Source of the DNA: Pseudochryseolinea flava
GTDB lineage: Bacteria; Bacteroidota; Bacteroidia; Cytophagales; Cyclobacteriaceae
Reading direction: 5' to 3'
DNA length: 64,000 nucleotides
Assembly: GCF_003286915.1 (NCBI RefSeq)
Contig: NZ_QMFY01000014.1
Coordinates: forward strand, 100,040 to 164,039
In this document: piece by piece, positions 17,857 through 26,905 of the stretch
Numbering within the stretch: the stretch's first letter is position 1
Layout: the number at the start of each line of letters is the position of its first letter
Translations under genes and position numbers: made by a program
The notes under the pieces: model-generated
Database searches by the model: none
What the model saw: the letters and a program-made list of their open reading frames with translations, nothing else
Told to the model about the DNA's origin: nothing

Positions 17857-17909
17857 TCGTTCAATTTCGTGCTGATGATCTTTGTATCGTTAATTTTTAA
17901 TTGATCGAT

Positions 17910-18908
17910 ATGAAAACAACAACATTAGGGCGTCAGGGTTTGAATGTTCCCGTTATCGGCTTAGGATGTATGGGTATGACAGGTTTTGAGGAAGGCAATA
18001 TGTACGGGCCGTCTGATGAGCAAGAGGCTATCGCAACGATACATCGGTCGCAAGAACTCGGGGGAAATTTCTTGGACACCGCTGACCTTTATGGCCCTTT
18101 AAAAAATGAGCAGCTGATTGCGAAAGCGATCAAAGGAAATCGCTCGCAATACATCCTCGCCACGAAATTTGGATGGGAGATCAATGATGCAGGGAAAGTT
18201 ACATGGGCAATCAACGGCAAGAGGGAATATGTTAAGAAGTCGGTAGAACGCTCTCTTAAAAATCTTAATACAGATTACATCGATCTTTATTATTTGCATC
18301 GATTGGACAAAGATACACCCATTGAAGAAACAGTAGGCGCGATGAGTGAGTTGGTTAAAGAAGGCAAGGTTGGATATTTAGGATTATCGGAAGTTTCTTC
18401 TGAGACGATTATCCGCGCACACAACGTTTACCCGATTACGGCGGTGCAGAGTGAATACTCTTTATTCGAGCGCACCGTGGAAGAGCGGGGTATTTTGAAA
18501 ACACTTCAAACACTTGGTATTGGTTTCGTTCCCTATTCACCGCTAGGTCGTGGATTTTTAACGGGGCAGATACGGAGCATTGACGATTTGCCGAAAGATG
18601 ATTTCCGAAGAGGAATTCCGCGATTTCAAGAGGCACATTTTTATAAGAATATTGATTTGGTTAAAGCCATTGAGTCGATGGCGTCAGAAAAAGGTATTAC
18701 GTCGTCGCAGTTAGCATTGGCGTGGAGTGTAAGCAAAGGATTTGTGCCCATTCCGGGAACCAAGCGTAGAAAATATTTGGAACAAAATATCGCTGCTGCC
18801 GCCGTGCAACTCAGTGAGGCCGATCTCGCAACGTTGGAGCGCATTGTACCACTTGGAACGGATACAGGCAATCCATATGATGCGTTTAGTATGAACCTGA
18901 TCGATTAA
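17910..18908 (+). CDS. Aldo/keto reductase
   Basis: 332-residue NADPH-dependent oxidoreductase of the AKR superfamily. ATG 17910 is preferred to an in-frame TTG at 17901. The catalytic tetrad is D56 (FLDTADLYG), Y61, K86 (ATKFGW) and H130 (YYLHRLD), and the cofactor-binding end IPGTKRRKYLEQNI is near 283-296. It resembles the AKR13/YajO-like proteins that reduce small aldehydes. A regulator of the AraC family lies 37 bp downstream on the same strand and a phased direct repeat upstream, suggesting an inducible two-gene unit. Confidence 0.9.
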   Translation: MKTTTLGRQGLNVPVIGLGCMGMTGFEEGNMYGPSDEQEAIATIHRSQELGGNFLDTADLYGPLKNEQLIAKAIKGNRSQYILATKFGWEINDAGKVTWAINGKREYVKKSVERSLKNLNTDYIDLYYLHRLDKDTPIEETVGAMSELVKEGKVGYLGLSEVSSETIIRAHNVYPITAVQSEYSLFERTVEERGILKTLQTLGIGFVPYSPLGRGFLTGQIRSIDDLPKDDFRRGIPRFQEAHFYKNIDLVKAIESMASEKGITSSQLALAWSVSKGFVPIPGTKRRKYLEQNIAAAAVQLSEADLATLERIVPLGTDTGNPYDAFSMNLID

Positions 18909-18945
18909 ATATTGGTTGTGAAGTAAGAAGCCGAAAAACGAAACC

Positions 18946-19842
18946 ATGAATACCATTCGTACCGTGTCAGAATTTCACAGGTTGCTCAGTTTACCAGCGC
19001 CACGACATCCGTTGGTGAGTGTGATTAACTTAACGGAAAGTGTTTTTTTAGAAGACGATGTTTGGAAAGGTTTTGTGAACCAGTTTTACTGTGTTGCCCT
19101 GAAGCGTGATGCCAAGGGTAAGATTAAGTATGGCCAACAACATTACGATTATGATAAAGGCGTTTTAAGCTTTACGGCACCCAATCAGGTTCAATATCTC
19201 GATCTGCAGACGATAGAATGCGGATCGGGATATCTGTTGATTTTTCATCCCGACTTTCTGCTCTCTCACACACTTGCCAATACCATAAGTCGTTATAGTT
19301 TTTTTTCATACGCCGTAAATGAGGCGCTTCATCTTTCGGCGGAAGAAGAGGAAAATCTCATTACGATACTCAATCGAATCGATAGCGAGTGCAGACACAT
19401 CGACAAACACACGCAGGAGATCATTCTGTCACAAATTGAGTTATTGCTCAATTACTCAAATCGGTTTTATGAACGCCAGTTTATTACGCGGAAGAATAAT
19501 AATCATCAGCTGCTGGTGAAACTTGAGCAAATCGTTAAACAATACTTCGATTCGGATATGTCGGCCAAGCGTGGACTACTAACAGTGCATTATCTGGCAG
19601 AGCAAATGAATTTGTCTCCCAACTACCTTGGTGATTTGCTACGTTTTCACACAGGACAAAATGCGCAGCAACACATTCATGAAAAGCTAATTGAGAAGGC
19701 AAAGGAAAAACTTACGACAACAACATTGTCTGTTGGTGAGATTGCGTTCCTGCTTGGTTTCGAGCATCCGCAATCGTTTAGTACGTTATTCAAGAAAAAG
19801 ACCAGCTTGTCACCGATTCAATTTCGGGAGTCGTTTAACTGA
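18946..19842 (+). CDS. AraC-family transcriptional regulator
   Basis: 298-residue regulator with an N-terminal cupin-like domain (about 1-175, ending before SQIELLLNYSNRFYERQF) and a C-terminal double helix-turn-helix (about 195-298, MNLSPNYLGDLLRFHTGQ and the end SFSTLFKKKTSLSPIQFRES). Members of this group often sit next to the oxidoreductase they control; here that is the aldo/keto reductase 37 bp upstream. The direct repeat at 17826-17856 is the probable target. Transcription from it runs toward the small-RNA candidate. Confidence 0.9.
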   Translation: MNTIRTVSEFHRLLSLPAPRHPLVSVINLTESVFLEDDVWKGFVNQFYCVALKRDAKGKIKYGQQHYDYDKGVLSFTAPNQVQYLDLQTIECGSGYLLIFHPDFLLSHTLANTISRYSFFSYAVNEALHLSAEEEENLITILNRIDSECRHIDKHTQEIILSQIELLLNYSNRFYERQFITRKNNNHQLLVKLEQIVKQYFDSDMSAKRGLLTVHYLAEQMNLSPNYLGDLLRFHTGQNAQQHIHEKLIEKAKEKLTTTTLSVGEIAFLLGFEHPQSFSTLFKKKTSLSPIQFRESFN

Positions 19843-19933
19843 ATTCAGCCGCTGTTCGAAAGTTGTGTACCGGGCCATCTTTCGTAAGGCGCTGATTTTC
19901 TGATCCAATATTCGGGAATTCACTTTTTTGTTT

Positions 19934-19941
19934 TACTTTTG
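19934..19941 (+). promoter_or_regulatory. -7 box TACTTTTG upstream of candidate small RNA
   Basis: TACTTTTG matches the Bacteroidota -7 consensus TAnnTTTG exactly. The -33 element is weak (TTCG near 19911). The first stem of the candidate RNA begins 3 bp downstream, so the transcription start would be just at or inside it. Confidence 0.5.
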
Positions 19942-19943
19942 TT

Positions 19944-20010
19944 CAAGGCTTCCTTGTGTTGGAGAGAACCAATGACTGCCTCGGACAGGATCACTTCCTG
20001 TCTTTTTTTT
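19944..20010 (+). ncRNA. Candidate small RNA, three hairpins ending in an intrinsic terminator
   Basis: Within the 214-bp gap between convergent genes, about 67 nt hold three consecutive stems: CAAGG/CCTTG (19944-19948 with 19952-19956), TTGG/CCAA (19959-19962 with 19969-19972), and GACAGGA/TCCTGTC (19984-19990 with 19996-20002) followed by eight T. A consensus -7 box precedes it. There is no downstream gene on this strand, so it is not a leader or riboswitch. The last hairpin alone could be the terminator of the AraC gene 140 bp upstream, but the dedicated promoter and the two extra stems favour an independent RNA. No Rfam family recognised. Confidence 0.45.
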
Positions 20011-20056
20011 GTCCGCCATCGACTGCGAGCATCGAGTCCGACTTCAATGCATTCAC

Positions 20057-21847
20057 TTATCGTGCAACGTTTAAAGATGCAGGTGTTTTATCTTCTTCAG
20101 TTTGGTGTTGCATCATCTCCTGTAGTACTAAGCTGTAGCGTGTTAAGTCAGCGAATGTTCCTTCATCGATAATGTTGCCATTTTTTAAGATGTAAATGTA
20201 GTCGAAGTATGGAAGGAGATGTAGGCGATGCAAGGAAGAGACTACGGCTTTGTCTGCGAATCGTTCGAATAGGTTTTGATAGAGTAACCTTTCTGTTTTG
20301 GGGTCAACACTACTCGTAGGTTCGTCCATGAGGATGATGTCGCTGCTCTGAGCCGCAAGAATGCCTCGCGCCAATGCAAGCCTTTGACGTTGTCCTCCCG
20401 ATAAGTTTGCACCTTTCTCATGTAAGAACGTGTCGAGTCCGTTGGGCAGTTTGTGAAGTACGTCGAGTAATTGGGCGTTCTCACATGCCTTGAGAATGAC
20501 TTCTTCGGAAAACGGTAGCCCAAGCGTTATGTTATAGCGAACGGTGTTCTCAAAAATCTCAGGTTCCTGCGGAAACAGCATTACCGCAGAGGCAATGTCG
20601 CTAAATGGAATGTCGCCGTAATTATTGATCACGACGTGCGATCCTGGTAATGGCTCATGCAAGCCACGCAGTAAGCTCAGCAATGTACTCTTACCACTTC
20701 CGCTTTCGCCGATCAGCGCTATCTTTTGTCCTTTTTCGATCCGCATATCAAGTGCATGAATACCAGTGCCTGTTCTTTCGCCAGCGTTCTCACGTACAAA
20801 ATTCAAGTTTGAAATCGACATTTCCTTCCAGAGATCAGGTAGGCGATTATCCGACGTCTTGAGAGGATACCTCATCGATGCTTCTTCGAGGTCTCTTGCA
20901 TTTTGAACATCAGTGTCGAATTTTACAATTTGCGTGTATTGCGCCGCGATGTCATTAAAGACACTCGTGAATTGATTGACATACCCAAGCAAAATAATAA
21001 GTCCACCAATCATAAAGGTCTCTCCGGGTACTGCGTGTTGGTAAATGTACCCGACGGTTATCACCGCATAGATTAGTCCAACCATCATTTGGGCAACGAA
21101 CCACTTCCACTCATTGATCACGACATTCCGCCTAAAAGGAGGATAGACGTTTTTCACTTTCGACATGAATCCCGTTTTCATGCTCTTCTCAAGTCGTAAA
21201 GTGATTACCGTAAGAATGTTTGAAAGGCTGTCAAAAAGCGTCGACGATACCTCGTTTTCTTTCTTGTTAACTTCTTTCAATGATTTAATAAACTGTACAT
21301 CGAATTTCATGATGATAAACACCGTGATGATTCCAAGTAAAACACCAATAGATCCAAACAAGGGCGAGAAGTAGAGCATGGCGCCAAACGAGAATACAAA
21401 TTTGCCAATGGAGTATAAGTATATGAAGCCGTTTTGGAAGAATTCACGCAATGCTTCATGCGCTTTGCGGAGTTTGCTGATCGTAGCGCCGCTGTGATTT
21501 TCTTGATGCCATTTCATTGGCAGGTGCAGCACCTTCGTGTAAAGACTCTCGAGATAGTTTTTTGAAATGTTAAACGCGAGCTTTCGTTCCATCACACGCG
21601 CCGGACCATGGAAAGCCCATTCAATAAGCCGTAGGCCAAGAAAAGAGGCTGCGTAGATCCATCCTGTCGAAAGTGCGTCTGCGCCATGTTGCTGTATGTC
21701 GTTCACAAACCAGCCGTATAGAATCGGATTAAGCGCAACGATGATATTGGCAACAACGAACATCGTGTAGATGAAAATAAACCGGCCTTTCTGATCTGAT
21801 GTGTATTGCCAAGCCGTTTTTAAGAGAGCGAAATATGGGTTGCGCAT
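20057..21847 (-). CDS. ABC transporter, fused permease and ATPase (exporter type)
   Basis: 596-residue half-transporter: six membrane helices (about 15-330) then an ATPase with Walker A GESGSGKST (K near 386), signature LSGGQRQRLALARG, Walker B IILMDEPTSSVD and a switch His in SSLHRLHLL. ATG 21847 (MRNPYFALLKTAW) is preferred; the frame is open upstream but that part has no similarity expected of the family. The D-loop reads PTSSVDPKTE. It would act as a homodimer to export a lipid, peptide or drug. No accessory export protein is adjacent. It converges on the AraC gene and small-RNA candidate. Confidence 0.88.
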   Translation of the reverse strand: MRNPYFALLKTAWQYTSDQKGRFIFIYTMFVVANIIVALNPILYGWFVNDIQQHGADALSTGWIYAASFLGLRLIEWAFHGPARVMERKLAFNISKNYLESLYTKVLHLPMKWHQENHSGATISKLRKAHEALREFFQNGFIYLYSIGKFVFSFGAMLYFSPLFGSIGVLLGIITVFIIMKFDVQFIKSLKEVNKKENEVSSTLFDSLSNILTVITLRLEKSMKTGFMSKVKNVYPPFRRNVVINEWKWFVAQMMVGLIYAVITVGYIYQHAVPGETFMIGGLIILLGYVNQFTSVFNDIAAQYTQIVKFDTDVQNARDLEEASMRYPLKTSDNRLPDLWKEMSISNLNFVRENAGERTGTGIHALDMRIEKGQKIALIGESGSGKSTLLSLLRGLHEPLPGSHVVINNYGDIPFSDIASAVMLFPQEPEIFENTVRYNITLGLPFSEEVILKACENAQLLDVLHKLPNGLDTFLHEKGANLSGGQRQRLALARGILAAQSSDIILMDEPTSSVDPKTERLLYQNLFERFADKAVVSSLHRLHLLPYFDYIYILKNGNIIDEGTFADLTRYSLVLQEMMQHQTEEDKTPASLNVAR

Positions 21848-22212
21848 GACCGTACTTTCTGAGGATACAAATTTCTGGTTAATCGATGGGAAATGAAGTT
21901 TAACTTCTGCGCTATTATTACATTCATCGATAAAAGCAAGCTGATTGAAGCCTAGCCTCTTTGAGATTTTTTGTTCACTGCAAATACTGACCCTTTGAGG
22001 ATAGGGAAGTTGTTTTATTGGATGATCACCCTGGTGGTGCCGAAGCAATAGAATGGATTTGAGTCAAAAGAGGTGTAAGCGCATGTTCACTGCTTTCGAT
22101 TGCATGATGTTGGAATGGCAAATTGACATTTGATCGTCACCGGATTAAGGATCAATGACACGTTATCACCGTACTACGCGTGAAATGGTCGTCCGGCGTT
22201 CGATAGAAAAAG

Positions 22213-22350
22213 ATGAAAAGTATTCGAGAAAGTTTAGCAACTGAAATATTGCAGAAACTTGGCGGCGTGACGAAATATTACATCGATAGTTCTAACGATA
22301 TCGCTATACGCTTTCCTGTATTTCAAGCAACGGCATGTAACGTTCTTTAA
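22213..22350 (+). other. Short open frame of 45 codons, possible gene remnant
   Basis: An ATG at 22213 opens a 45-codon frame (MKSIRESLATEILQKLG...) ending TAA at 22350 and overlapping the 3' end of the DinB gene on the opposite strand. The composition looks protein-like, with a plausible N-terminal helix, but no family is recognised and the C-terminal part is antisense to DinB. It lies in the otherwise empty 22049-22303 gap. Either a remnant or chance. Confidence 0.2.
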
Positions 22351-22837
22351 TCACGTTAAAGTGCCAGCGTTGGTGGCCCGCGATAATGTAGCCGACGATG
22401 CGAACAGAGTAGGGGCCTTTGAATCCGATTCCGACGCGCTCCAACATGACGTCGTCAAAGCTATTGAACATTTTGATGGTGGCTTTTCTGACCAAGAGCG
22501 CTTCTTCTAAAAGGTCTTCAAGACTTCGCTTGCTGGCGTTGGCATTTCTTCCGTACAGCTCCTCATCAAAAGGGAGCGCATTTTGTTCACCGCGTGCAAA
22601 AGACAAGGCGCGATAACAGAAAACTCTTTCCGTGTCGATCACGTGTTGCAAGATGTCATGAAGGGTCCACTTCCCTTCGGCATACACGCGCTTTCCGAGC
22701 GCATGCCATGTTGATAGTGGCAAATTTTCCAGTTCCGTTAAACTCTGTTCAAGCGCCGTTTTCAAGCTCACGTCATCAGTAAGATTGACGTAACGGTCGA
22801 AATATTCTGGAAGGGTAAGCTGGGAACGTGTGATCAT
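22304..22837 (-). CDS. DinB-family (DinB_2) putative metal-dependent protein
   Basis: 177-residue four-helix-bundle protein of the DinB/YfiT superfamily. The three metal-binding histidines are likely those in LHDILQHVIDTERV (near 65) and AGHQRWHFNVIKERY (near 155-168). The family includes bacillithiol/mycothiol-dependent S-transferases and many uncharacterised stress proteins. It is followed, in transcription order upstream, by a GlxA-type regulator 84 bp away on the same strand; co-transcription is uncertain. Exact substrate unknown. Confidence 0.85.
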   Translation of the reverse strand: MITRSQLTLPEYFDRYVNLTDDVSLKTALEQSLTELENLPLSTWHALGKRVYAEGKWTLHDILQHVIDTERVFCYRALSFARGEQNALPFDEELYGRNANASKRSLEDLLEEALLVRKATIKMFNSFDDVMLERVGIGFKGPYSVRIVGYIIAGHQRWHFNVIKERYMPLLEIQESV

Positions 22838-22920
22838 GGTTGCGAATGCGTTTGTAAATAATAACGTAAGACAAAGTAACAGGACTTCAATTGCCGAAGT
22901 CGGTCAACTTGCGGACATTT

Positions 22921-23844
22921 TCAGCCAACGGATTTCAGTAGCCGCGTAACCTGTTTTTCGCTTTGAAGTCCCACACGATTAGCAATTTGTTTTCGCGACA
23001 AGTCGGGACTTTTGATCAGCGATTTGATTTTTTCCAGGCGGACATTGGTGATAAATTGATTTACCGTAACACCGGTTTCTTTCTTAAAAAGTCTGGAGAA
23101 GTTTCGCTCACTCATGTTGGCGCGTGCGGCAAGATCAATCAAATAATGTTTTCGATCGAGATTCTCAATCAGATAGTCTTGTACTTTGTGGATGCCGTGA
23201 TGGAAGTGATCACGATACTGGAAGTATACGCTTTGCTGGGAGTGCAGCCCATCACGACGTTTATAAACGACAAGCTCGCGCGCGACCCTATGGGCAAAGT
23301 TTCCGTCTGTGTTTTTTTCTAGAATATGCAACATCAGATCAATACCAGAAGCAATGCCGGCGCTCGTGTAGATGTTGTTGTCGAATGTATATAGTACATT
23401 CTCCTGTACGCGCGCGTTTGGAAAATTAGTTTGAAGTTTTTCGGTCACGTCAAAATGGGTCGTGCATTCGATACGGTTGAGCAGTCCGGATTCCCCCAAA
23501 ACAAACGCGCCGACACAAATACTGACCAAGAAAACATTTGCCTCGTGAACATCGCGTAGCCATTGAAACAATGCTTTGTTTGTTTTAAACGCCCGCGATT
23601 GAAGATGCTTGACTCGCGATCCAGGAATAATGAGGTAGTCGCCTTTTTTAAGTTTTATCTTAGAAAAATGGGTGAGATTGTTGATGCCCAATCCGGCCGA
23701 AGATGACACGGCCTCGTCTATGCCACAGTATTCGATCTGGAAATCAGCACCCAGATCAATCGCTTCGCCAATAACCTGGTTAGGTCCGGCGAGATCCAGT
23801 AAATGAACTTCTGGTAAGATCAGAAATGTGAATTTCTTAGGCAT
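22921..23844 (-). CDS. GlxA-type AraC regulator with DJ-1/PfpI domain
   Basis: 307-residue transcription factor: a class I glutamine amidotransferase-like (DJ-1/PfpI) N-terminal domain (about 1-185, with SICVGAFVLGESG carrying the nucleophile-elbow Cys) and a C-terminal AraC double helix-turn-helix (about 205-305, MSERNFSRLFKKETGVTVNQF). Such proteins sense small ligands, for example amines or aldehydes, and activate nearby catabolic genes. A methyltransferase gene lies 19 bp upstream in transcription order, so the two are probably one unit. Ligand unknown. Confidence 0.9.
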   Translation of the reverse strand: MPKKFTFLILPEVHLLDLAGPNQVIGEAIDLGADFQIEYCGIDEAVSSSAGLGINNLTHFSKIKLKKGDYLIIPGSRVKHLQSRAFKTNKALFQWLRDVHEANVFLVSICVGAFVLGESGLLNRIECTTHFDVTEKLQTNFPNARVQENVLYTFDNNIYTSAGIASGIDLMLHILEKNTDGNFAHRVARELVVYKRRDGLHSQQSVYFQYRDHFHHGIHKVQDYLIENLDRKHYLIDLAARANMSERNFSRLFKKETGVTVNQFITNVRLEKIKSLIKSPDLSRKQIANRVGLQSEKQVTRLLKSVG

Positions 23845-23863
23845 GGTAAAACATTATGGTCGT

Positions 23864-24439
23864 TTATTTCAATTGATAGATCCTGACGTCCCAGGTTATT
23901 TTCGCGTCCTGATGTTTTCCAATGATGGTGACTTCGTCAAGCGATTGAAACAAGGTAGCGGTTGTTCGCCAAAGTTTTGCAACCTGCCGCCGTTCGGAAA
24001 TCTCTGGAATACGATACATCGAGATGATGATCAGTCCATTTGGTTTGAGAAAGTCTTTGTATCGTTGAAGTGTCTGTTGGTAATCCAGATAATATAGAAC
24101 TTCATTGAAGATGATGACATCGAATTTCTCATCGGTGGTGAAATCTTCGGCACTCACGGCAATCGCGCGGATGTTCTTTTTTTGCTTTGCTCGCGCAACC
24201 GCGACAGCGCTAATGTCAATTCCGAGATAGTTCGATTGTTGTTCTGTACTCAGCACTTGGAATAGCGTACCGGTTCCGCATCCAACATCGAGTATTTGTC
24301 CTTGGGGCCGCAGGTGAGCACAATACATGGCTATAACAGCCGATCGATTTTTCTCAATTGGTTCTTCGATAAAATTCCAATCGCCGGCTTCATAACCGGC
24401 TTCCCATGATTCTTTTGTGCTGTCGAAAATAATGCTCAT
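23864..24439 (-). CDS. Class I SAM-dependent methyltransferase
   Basis: 191-residue cytosolic methyltransferase. SAM-binding motif I is ILDVGCGTGTLFQVL near 55, the acidic residue after beta 2 is in YLGIDIS near 76, and motif IV is DVIIFNEVLYYLD near 107. The N-terminal WEAGYEAGDWNF resembles small-molecule N-methyltransferases of the NodS/thiopurine type. It precedes the GlxA-type regulator by 19 bp. Acceptor unknown. Confidence 0.85.
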   Translation of the reverse strand: MSIIFDSTKESWEAGYEAGDWNFIEEPIEKNRSAVIAMYCAHLRPQGQILDVGCGTGTLFQVLSTEQQSNYLGIDISAVAVARAKQKKNIRAIAVSAEDFTTDEKFDVIIFNEVLYYLDYQQTLQRYKDFLKPNGLIIISMYRIPEISERRQVAKLWRTTATLFQSLDEVTIIGKHQDAKITWDVRIYQLK

Positions 24440-24546
24440 GTTCTCGTGCCTCGATAGTGTTCCCTAAGTCGCAAGGTAACAAGTAATAGGATGATTTGTA
24501 TCAAGGCGGTAAACGTGATACGGTAGGTGAGGAGGGATGTGATATT

Positions 24547-24573
24547 AAAAAAGGTCCCCCGAAGAGGACCTTT
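24547..24573 (-). terminator. Intrinsic terminator of the polysaccharide utilisation operon
   Basis: On the minus strand AAAGGTCC pairs with GGACCTTT (8 bp, 8-nt loop) and is followed by a run of T. It lies 21 bp past the stop of the GH5-like gene, the last gene of the operon. Confidence 0.85.
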
Positions 24574-24593
24574 CGCTAGATGACAAACCCAAA

Positions 24594-25703
24594 TTATTTG
24601 CCCGTAGTCTTTGTTGATGTGATGTTTTTGATGAAGTCTACTTCGTATTGATGATACGGTGTTCCATCCGTACGGAAGATATCGTGGAACCACAGCGGTG
24701 GCTCGCTCACGTATTTTTTCTCCCAGCTATCCCAAGGATAAATCGTTTGTGATTTACCGCTAACAAATCCCCAATTGTACGCGCCCACAGCATGTTTCTT
24801 AGCAACGGGTAACACACCCTGAAATGTGCTGTTGTTTCCGCGCGCCATGTATTCTGTACAAAGGATTGGTCGGTTATACTTCTTCAAGAATGCAACTTCC
24901 TGTTCGAAGTTCGTTTCATCAGAATAGTTGTGAAATGATATGATGTCGGAATTGTCGAGTTGAATCTTCTCGATTGGTTTTAATTCTTTATTCCCATTGA
25001 ATTCGAGTACCCAGACACCACATGTAAGCGGTTGAATAGGTTTTTGACTTCTTACCCATTCGAAAACTTTTGGTAACAGCGCGATAACCAAATCAACTTT
25101 TCTTGGTGATTCAACGCGTTCATAGGAAGTACCCGTCATGTTATCAGGTTCGTTCCAAACGTCCCAACCTAAAATGCGGATGTCATTCGCAAAACGTTTC
25201 GTAACCGCTTTTACATAAGCTTCGAGTCGCGGATATTGTGTCGGATCTTCCAGTGCTTTTCTTCCAGGGCTTTGTACCCAGCCCGAGTTGTGTACATGTG
25301 GCATTGGGTCGCGTTGTTTACCTAGCTCCGGATACGGATTCCAAACTGAGTCGAAGAATACAAAGAGAATTTTGATGTGATGTTTATCCGCAACAGCGAG
25401 GAACTCATCGATACGTTGTAGGAATGCCGTCGCATTTTGTTGGTATAATAAATCGTGAAGGAATACACGCATCGTGTTCATGCCGATACTTTCAGCTAAC
25501 GCGAATTCTTTGTCTATCGCTTTAAGGTCGAATGTTTCCGCTTGCCACATCTCTAATTGATTGATCGCATAGGCAGGGGCGTAGTTTGCACCAACAGGCC
25601 ATTGAACTTTTTTATACCAATCATTGGCTTGTTGCTCTGTCCATCGCTGTCCAAAGCAAAGTGATGTGACGAAGGTTAAGATTAATACAAGTTTTATTTT
25701 CAT
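24594..25703 (-). CDS. GH5-like (cellulase-family) secreted glycoside hydrolase
   Basis: 369-residue exported enzyme with a signal peptide ending CFGQ (about 19). It has a (beta/alpha)8-barrel clan-A signature: the acid/base E185 in DVWNEPDN and the nucleophile E284 in LCTEYMARG, plus the beta-strand motif MNTMRVFLHD near 96. HFNY/HNYSD near 258 is the usual His before the nucleophile. Annotated relatives carry names such as 1,4-beta-xylanase or cellulase-family hydrolase; the true subfamily (GH5 or neighbouring clan-A family) needs a profile search. Last gene of the locus; its start is 61 bp after the GH43 stop. Substrate likely a pentose-containing plant polysaccharide. Confidence 0.8.
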   Translation of the reverse strand: MKIKLVLILTFVTSLCFGQRWTEQQANDWYKKVQWPVGANYAPAYAINQLEMWQAETFDLKAIDKEFALAESIGMNTMRVFLHDLLYQQNATAFLQRIDEFLAVADKHHIKILFVFFDSVWNPYPELGKQRDPMPHVHNSGWVQSPGRKALEDPTQYPRLEAYVKAVTKRFANDIRILGWDVWNEPDNMTGTSYERVESPRKVDLVIALLPKVFEWVRSQKPIQPLTCGVWVLEFNGNKELKPIEKIQLDNSDIISFHNYSDETNFEQEVAFLKKYNRPILCTEYMARGNNSTFQGVLPVAKKHAVGAYNWGFVSGKSQTIYPWDSWEKKYVSEPPLWFHDIFRTDGTPYHQYEVDFIKNITSTKTTGK

Positions 25704-25764
25704 GAACGTTAAATTTTCAAAGGTTGCAATTGCGTGTACTATATTTTGTGTTACAATTGGTGTA

Positions 25765-26853
25765 CTATTCTCCTGATGGTACTGGTTGCGGGCTGTTTAC
25801 GTGCACTGGTGTTCCGAAATTCGGTGTGCCGTCATTGTTCCAAGTAAAGCGTTGCGCGCGCACATTGCGCTTCGGACTACAACCGTCTCCGCTATTGGTG
25901 TTGGCGTGGTAAATAATCCAGTCTTCTTTGTCATCGACAGATTTAAAGAATGCATTGTGTCCTGGGCCATACGCTAAATTTTGTGGCGACTTCGTGAATA
26001 CAGGTTTGGTGCTTTTTGTCCAATCTGATACTTCCATTGGATCGCCATCAACTTTTAATGTGAGCATGCCGAGTTGATAATCGTCTGTCCAGCAACCACT
26101 CGCTGAGTAGACCATAAATACTTGTCCGTCTTTGTTTTTTAGAATCTCAGGCCCTTCATTCACAGGCCCACCATGTACTTCCCACGACAGTTCTGGTGCC
26201 GTCAGCATTTTTGTAGGCGTCTTCAACGTCCACGGGTTTTCCATTTCGGCGATGTAGATATTTTGATTCTGAACGGAGATGTCGGGGCGACCGCTCCAGA
26301 GAAAATATAATTTTTCTTTGTACTCCAACACCGTTCCATCGATCGACCAGAAGTCGGCATCGCTTGCAAAGATTCTTCCTTTGTCTACCCAAGAAGCATT
26401 GAGTGGATTGGCATTTTCATTTTCAAGCACCCATGTACGTTGTGTTTGATCGGGACCTTTTCCAGCCGTGTAGTAGATGTACCACTTGTTGTTGAGGAAG
26501 AACATTTCAGGAGCCCACAGGTTTTCTGAATTGTCTTTGCCTGCTTCTGGCTTGAATACTTGATGTCCTGCGACCGACTTCAATTGCGAGACGGCTGTTG
26601 TTTTCCAAAGTTCAATACGATTGCCGAGTGTATGGGTGTAGTAATAAAATCCGTCTTTCTTGATGATCCATGGATCTGCGCCGGTAACGAGTGGATTCAC
26701 AAATCTTTTCACCGTAGGCGGCTCCGGTGTTGGATCGGAAGCGTTACTTCCGCACGAGGAAATTACAAGAATCAACGCAAAGAGAACTTTGCTGATGACG
26801 CCTGCTGTCGTTCTTTGAATGTTAAAAAAATCGATGCGTGTTATTCTTTTCAT
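25765..26853 (-). CDS. GH43 arabinofuranosidase-like lipoprotein
   Basis: 362-residue lipoprotein; ATG 26853 opens a leader ending in the lipobox ISSCG, while an in-frame ATG at 26889 adds 12 residues. The GH43 catalytic acids are D60 (TGADPWII), D172 (WSIDGTV) and E233 (NEGPEIL). NLWAPEMFFLNNKWYIYYTAG near 105-125 and SASGCWTDDYQLGML near 245 resemble exo-alpha-1,5-L-arabinofuranosidases. It lies 52 bp after susD. It would release arabinose at the cell surface or in the periplasm, a substrate for the oxidative pentose cluster at 4.7-11.6 kb. Linkage specificity is inferred. Confidence 0.87.
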   Translation of the reverse strand: MKRITRIDFFNIQRTTAGVISKVLFALILVISSCGSNASDPTPEPPTVKRFVNPLVTGADPWIIKKDGFYYYTHTLGNRIELWKTTAVSQLKSVAGHQVFKPEAGKDNSENLWAPEMFFLNNKWYIYYTAGKGPDQTQRTWVLENENANPLNASWVDKGRIFASDADFWSIDGTVLEYKEKLYFLWSGRPDISVQNQNIYIAEMENPWTLKTPTKMLTAPELSWEVHGGPVNEGPEILKNKDGQVFMVYSASGCWTDDYQLGMLTLKVDGDPMEVSDWTKSTKPVFTKSPQNLAYGPGHNAFFKSVDDKEDWIIYHANTNSGDGCSPKRNVRAQRFTWNNDGTPNFGTPVHVNSPQPVPSGE

Positions 26854-26905
26854 GCTTGCAGAATGAGAAGACAGCGATACAGAACGCATCGCTGTCTTTT
26901 ATCAA

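Noticed and set aside
21848..22048. 67-codon N-terminal extension of the ABC transporter
   Set aside because: Not hydrophobic or conserved in style; the family start MRNPYFALLKTAW fits at 21847.
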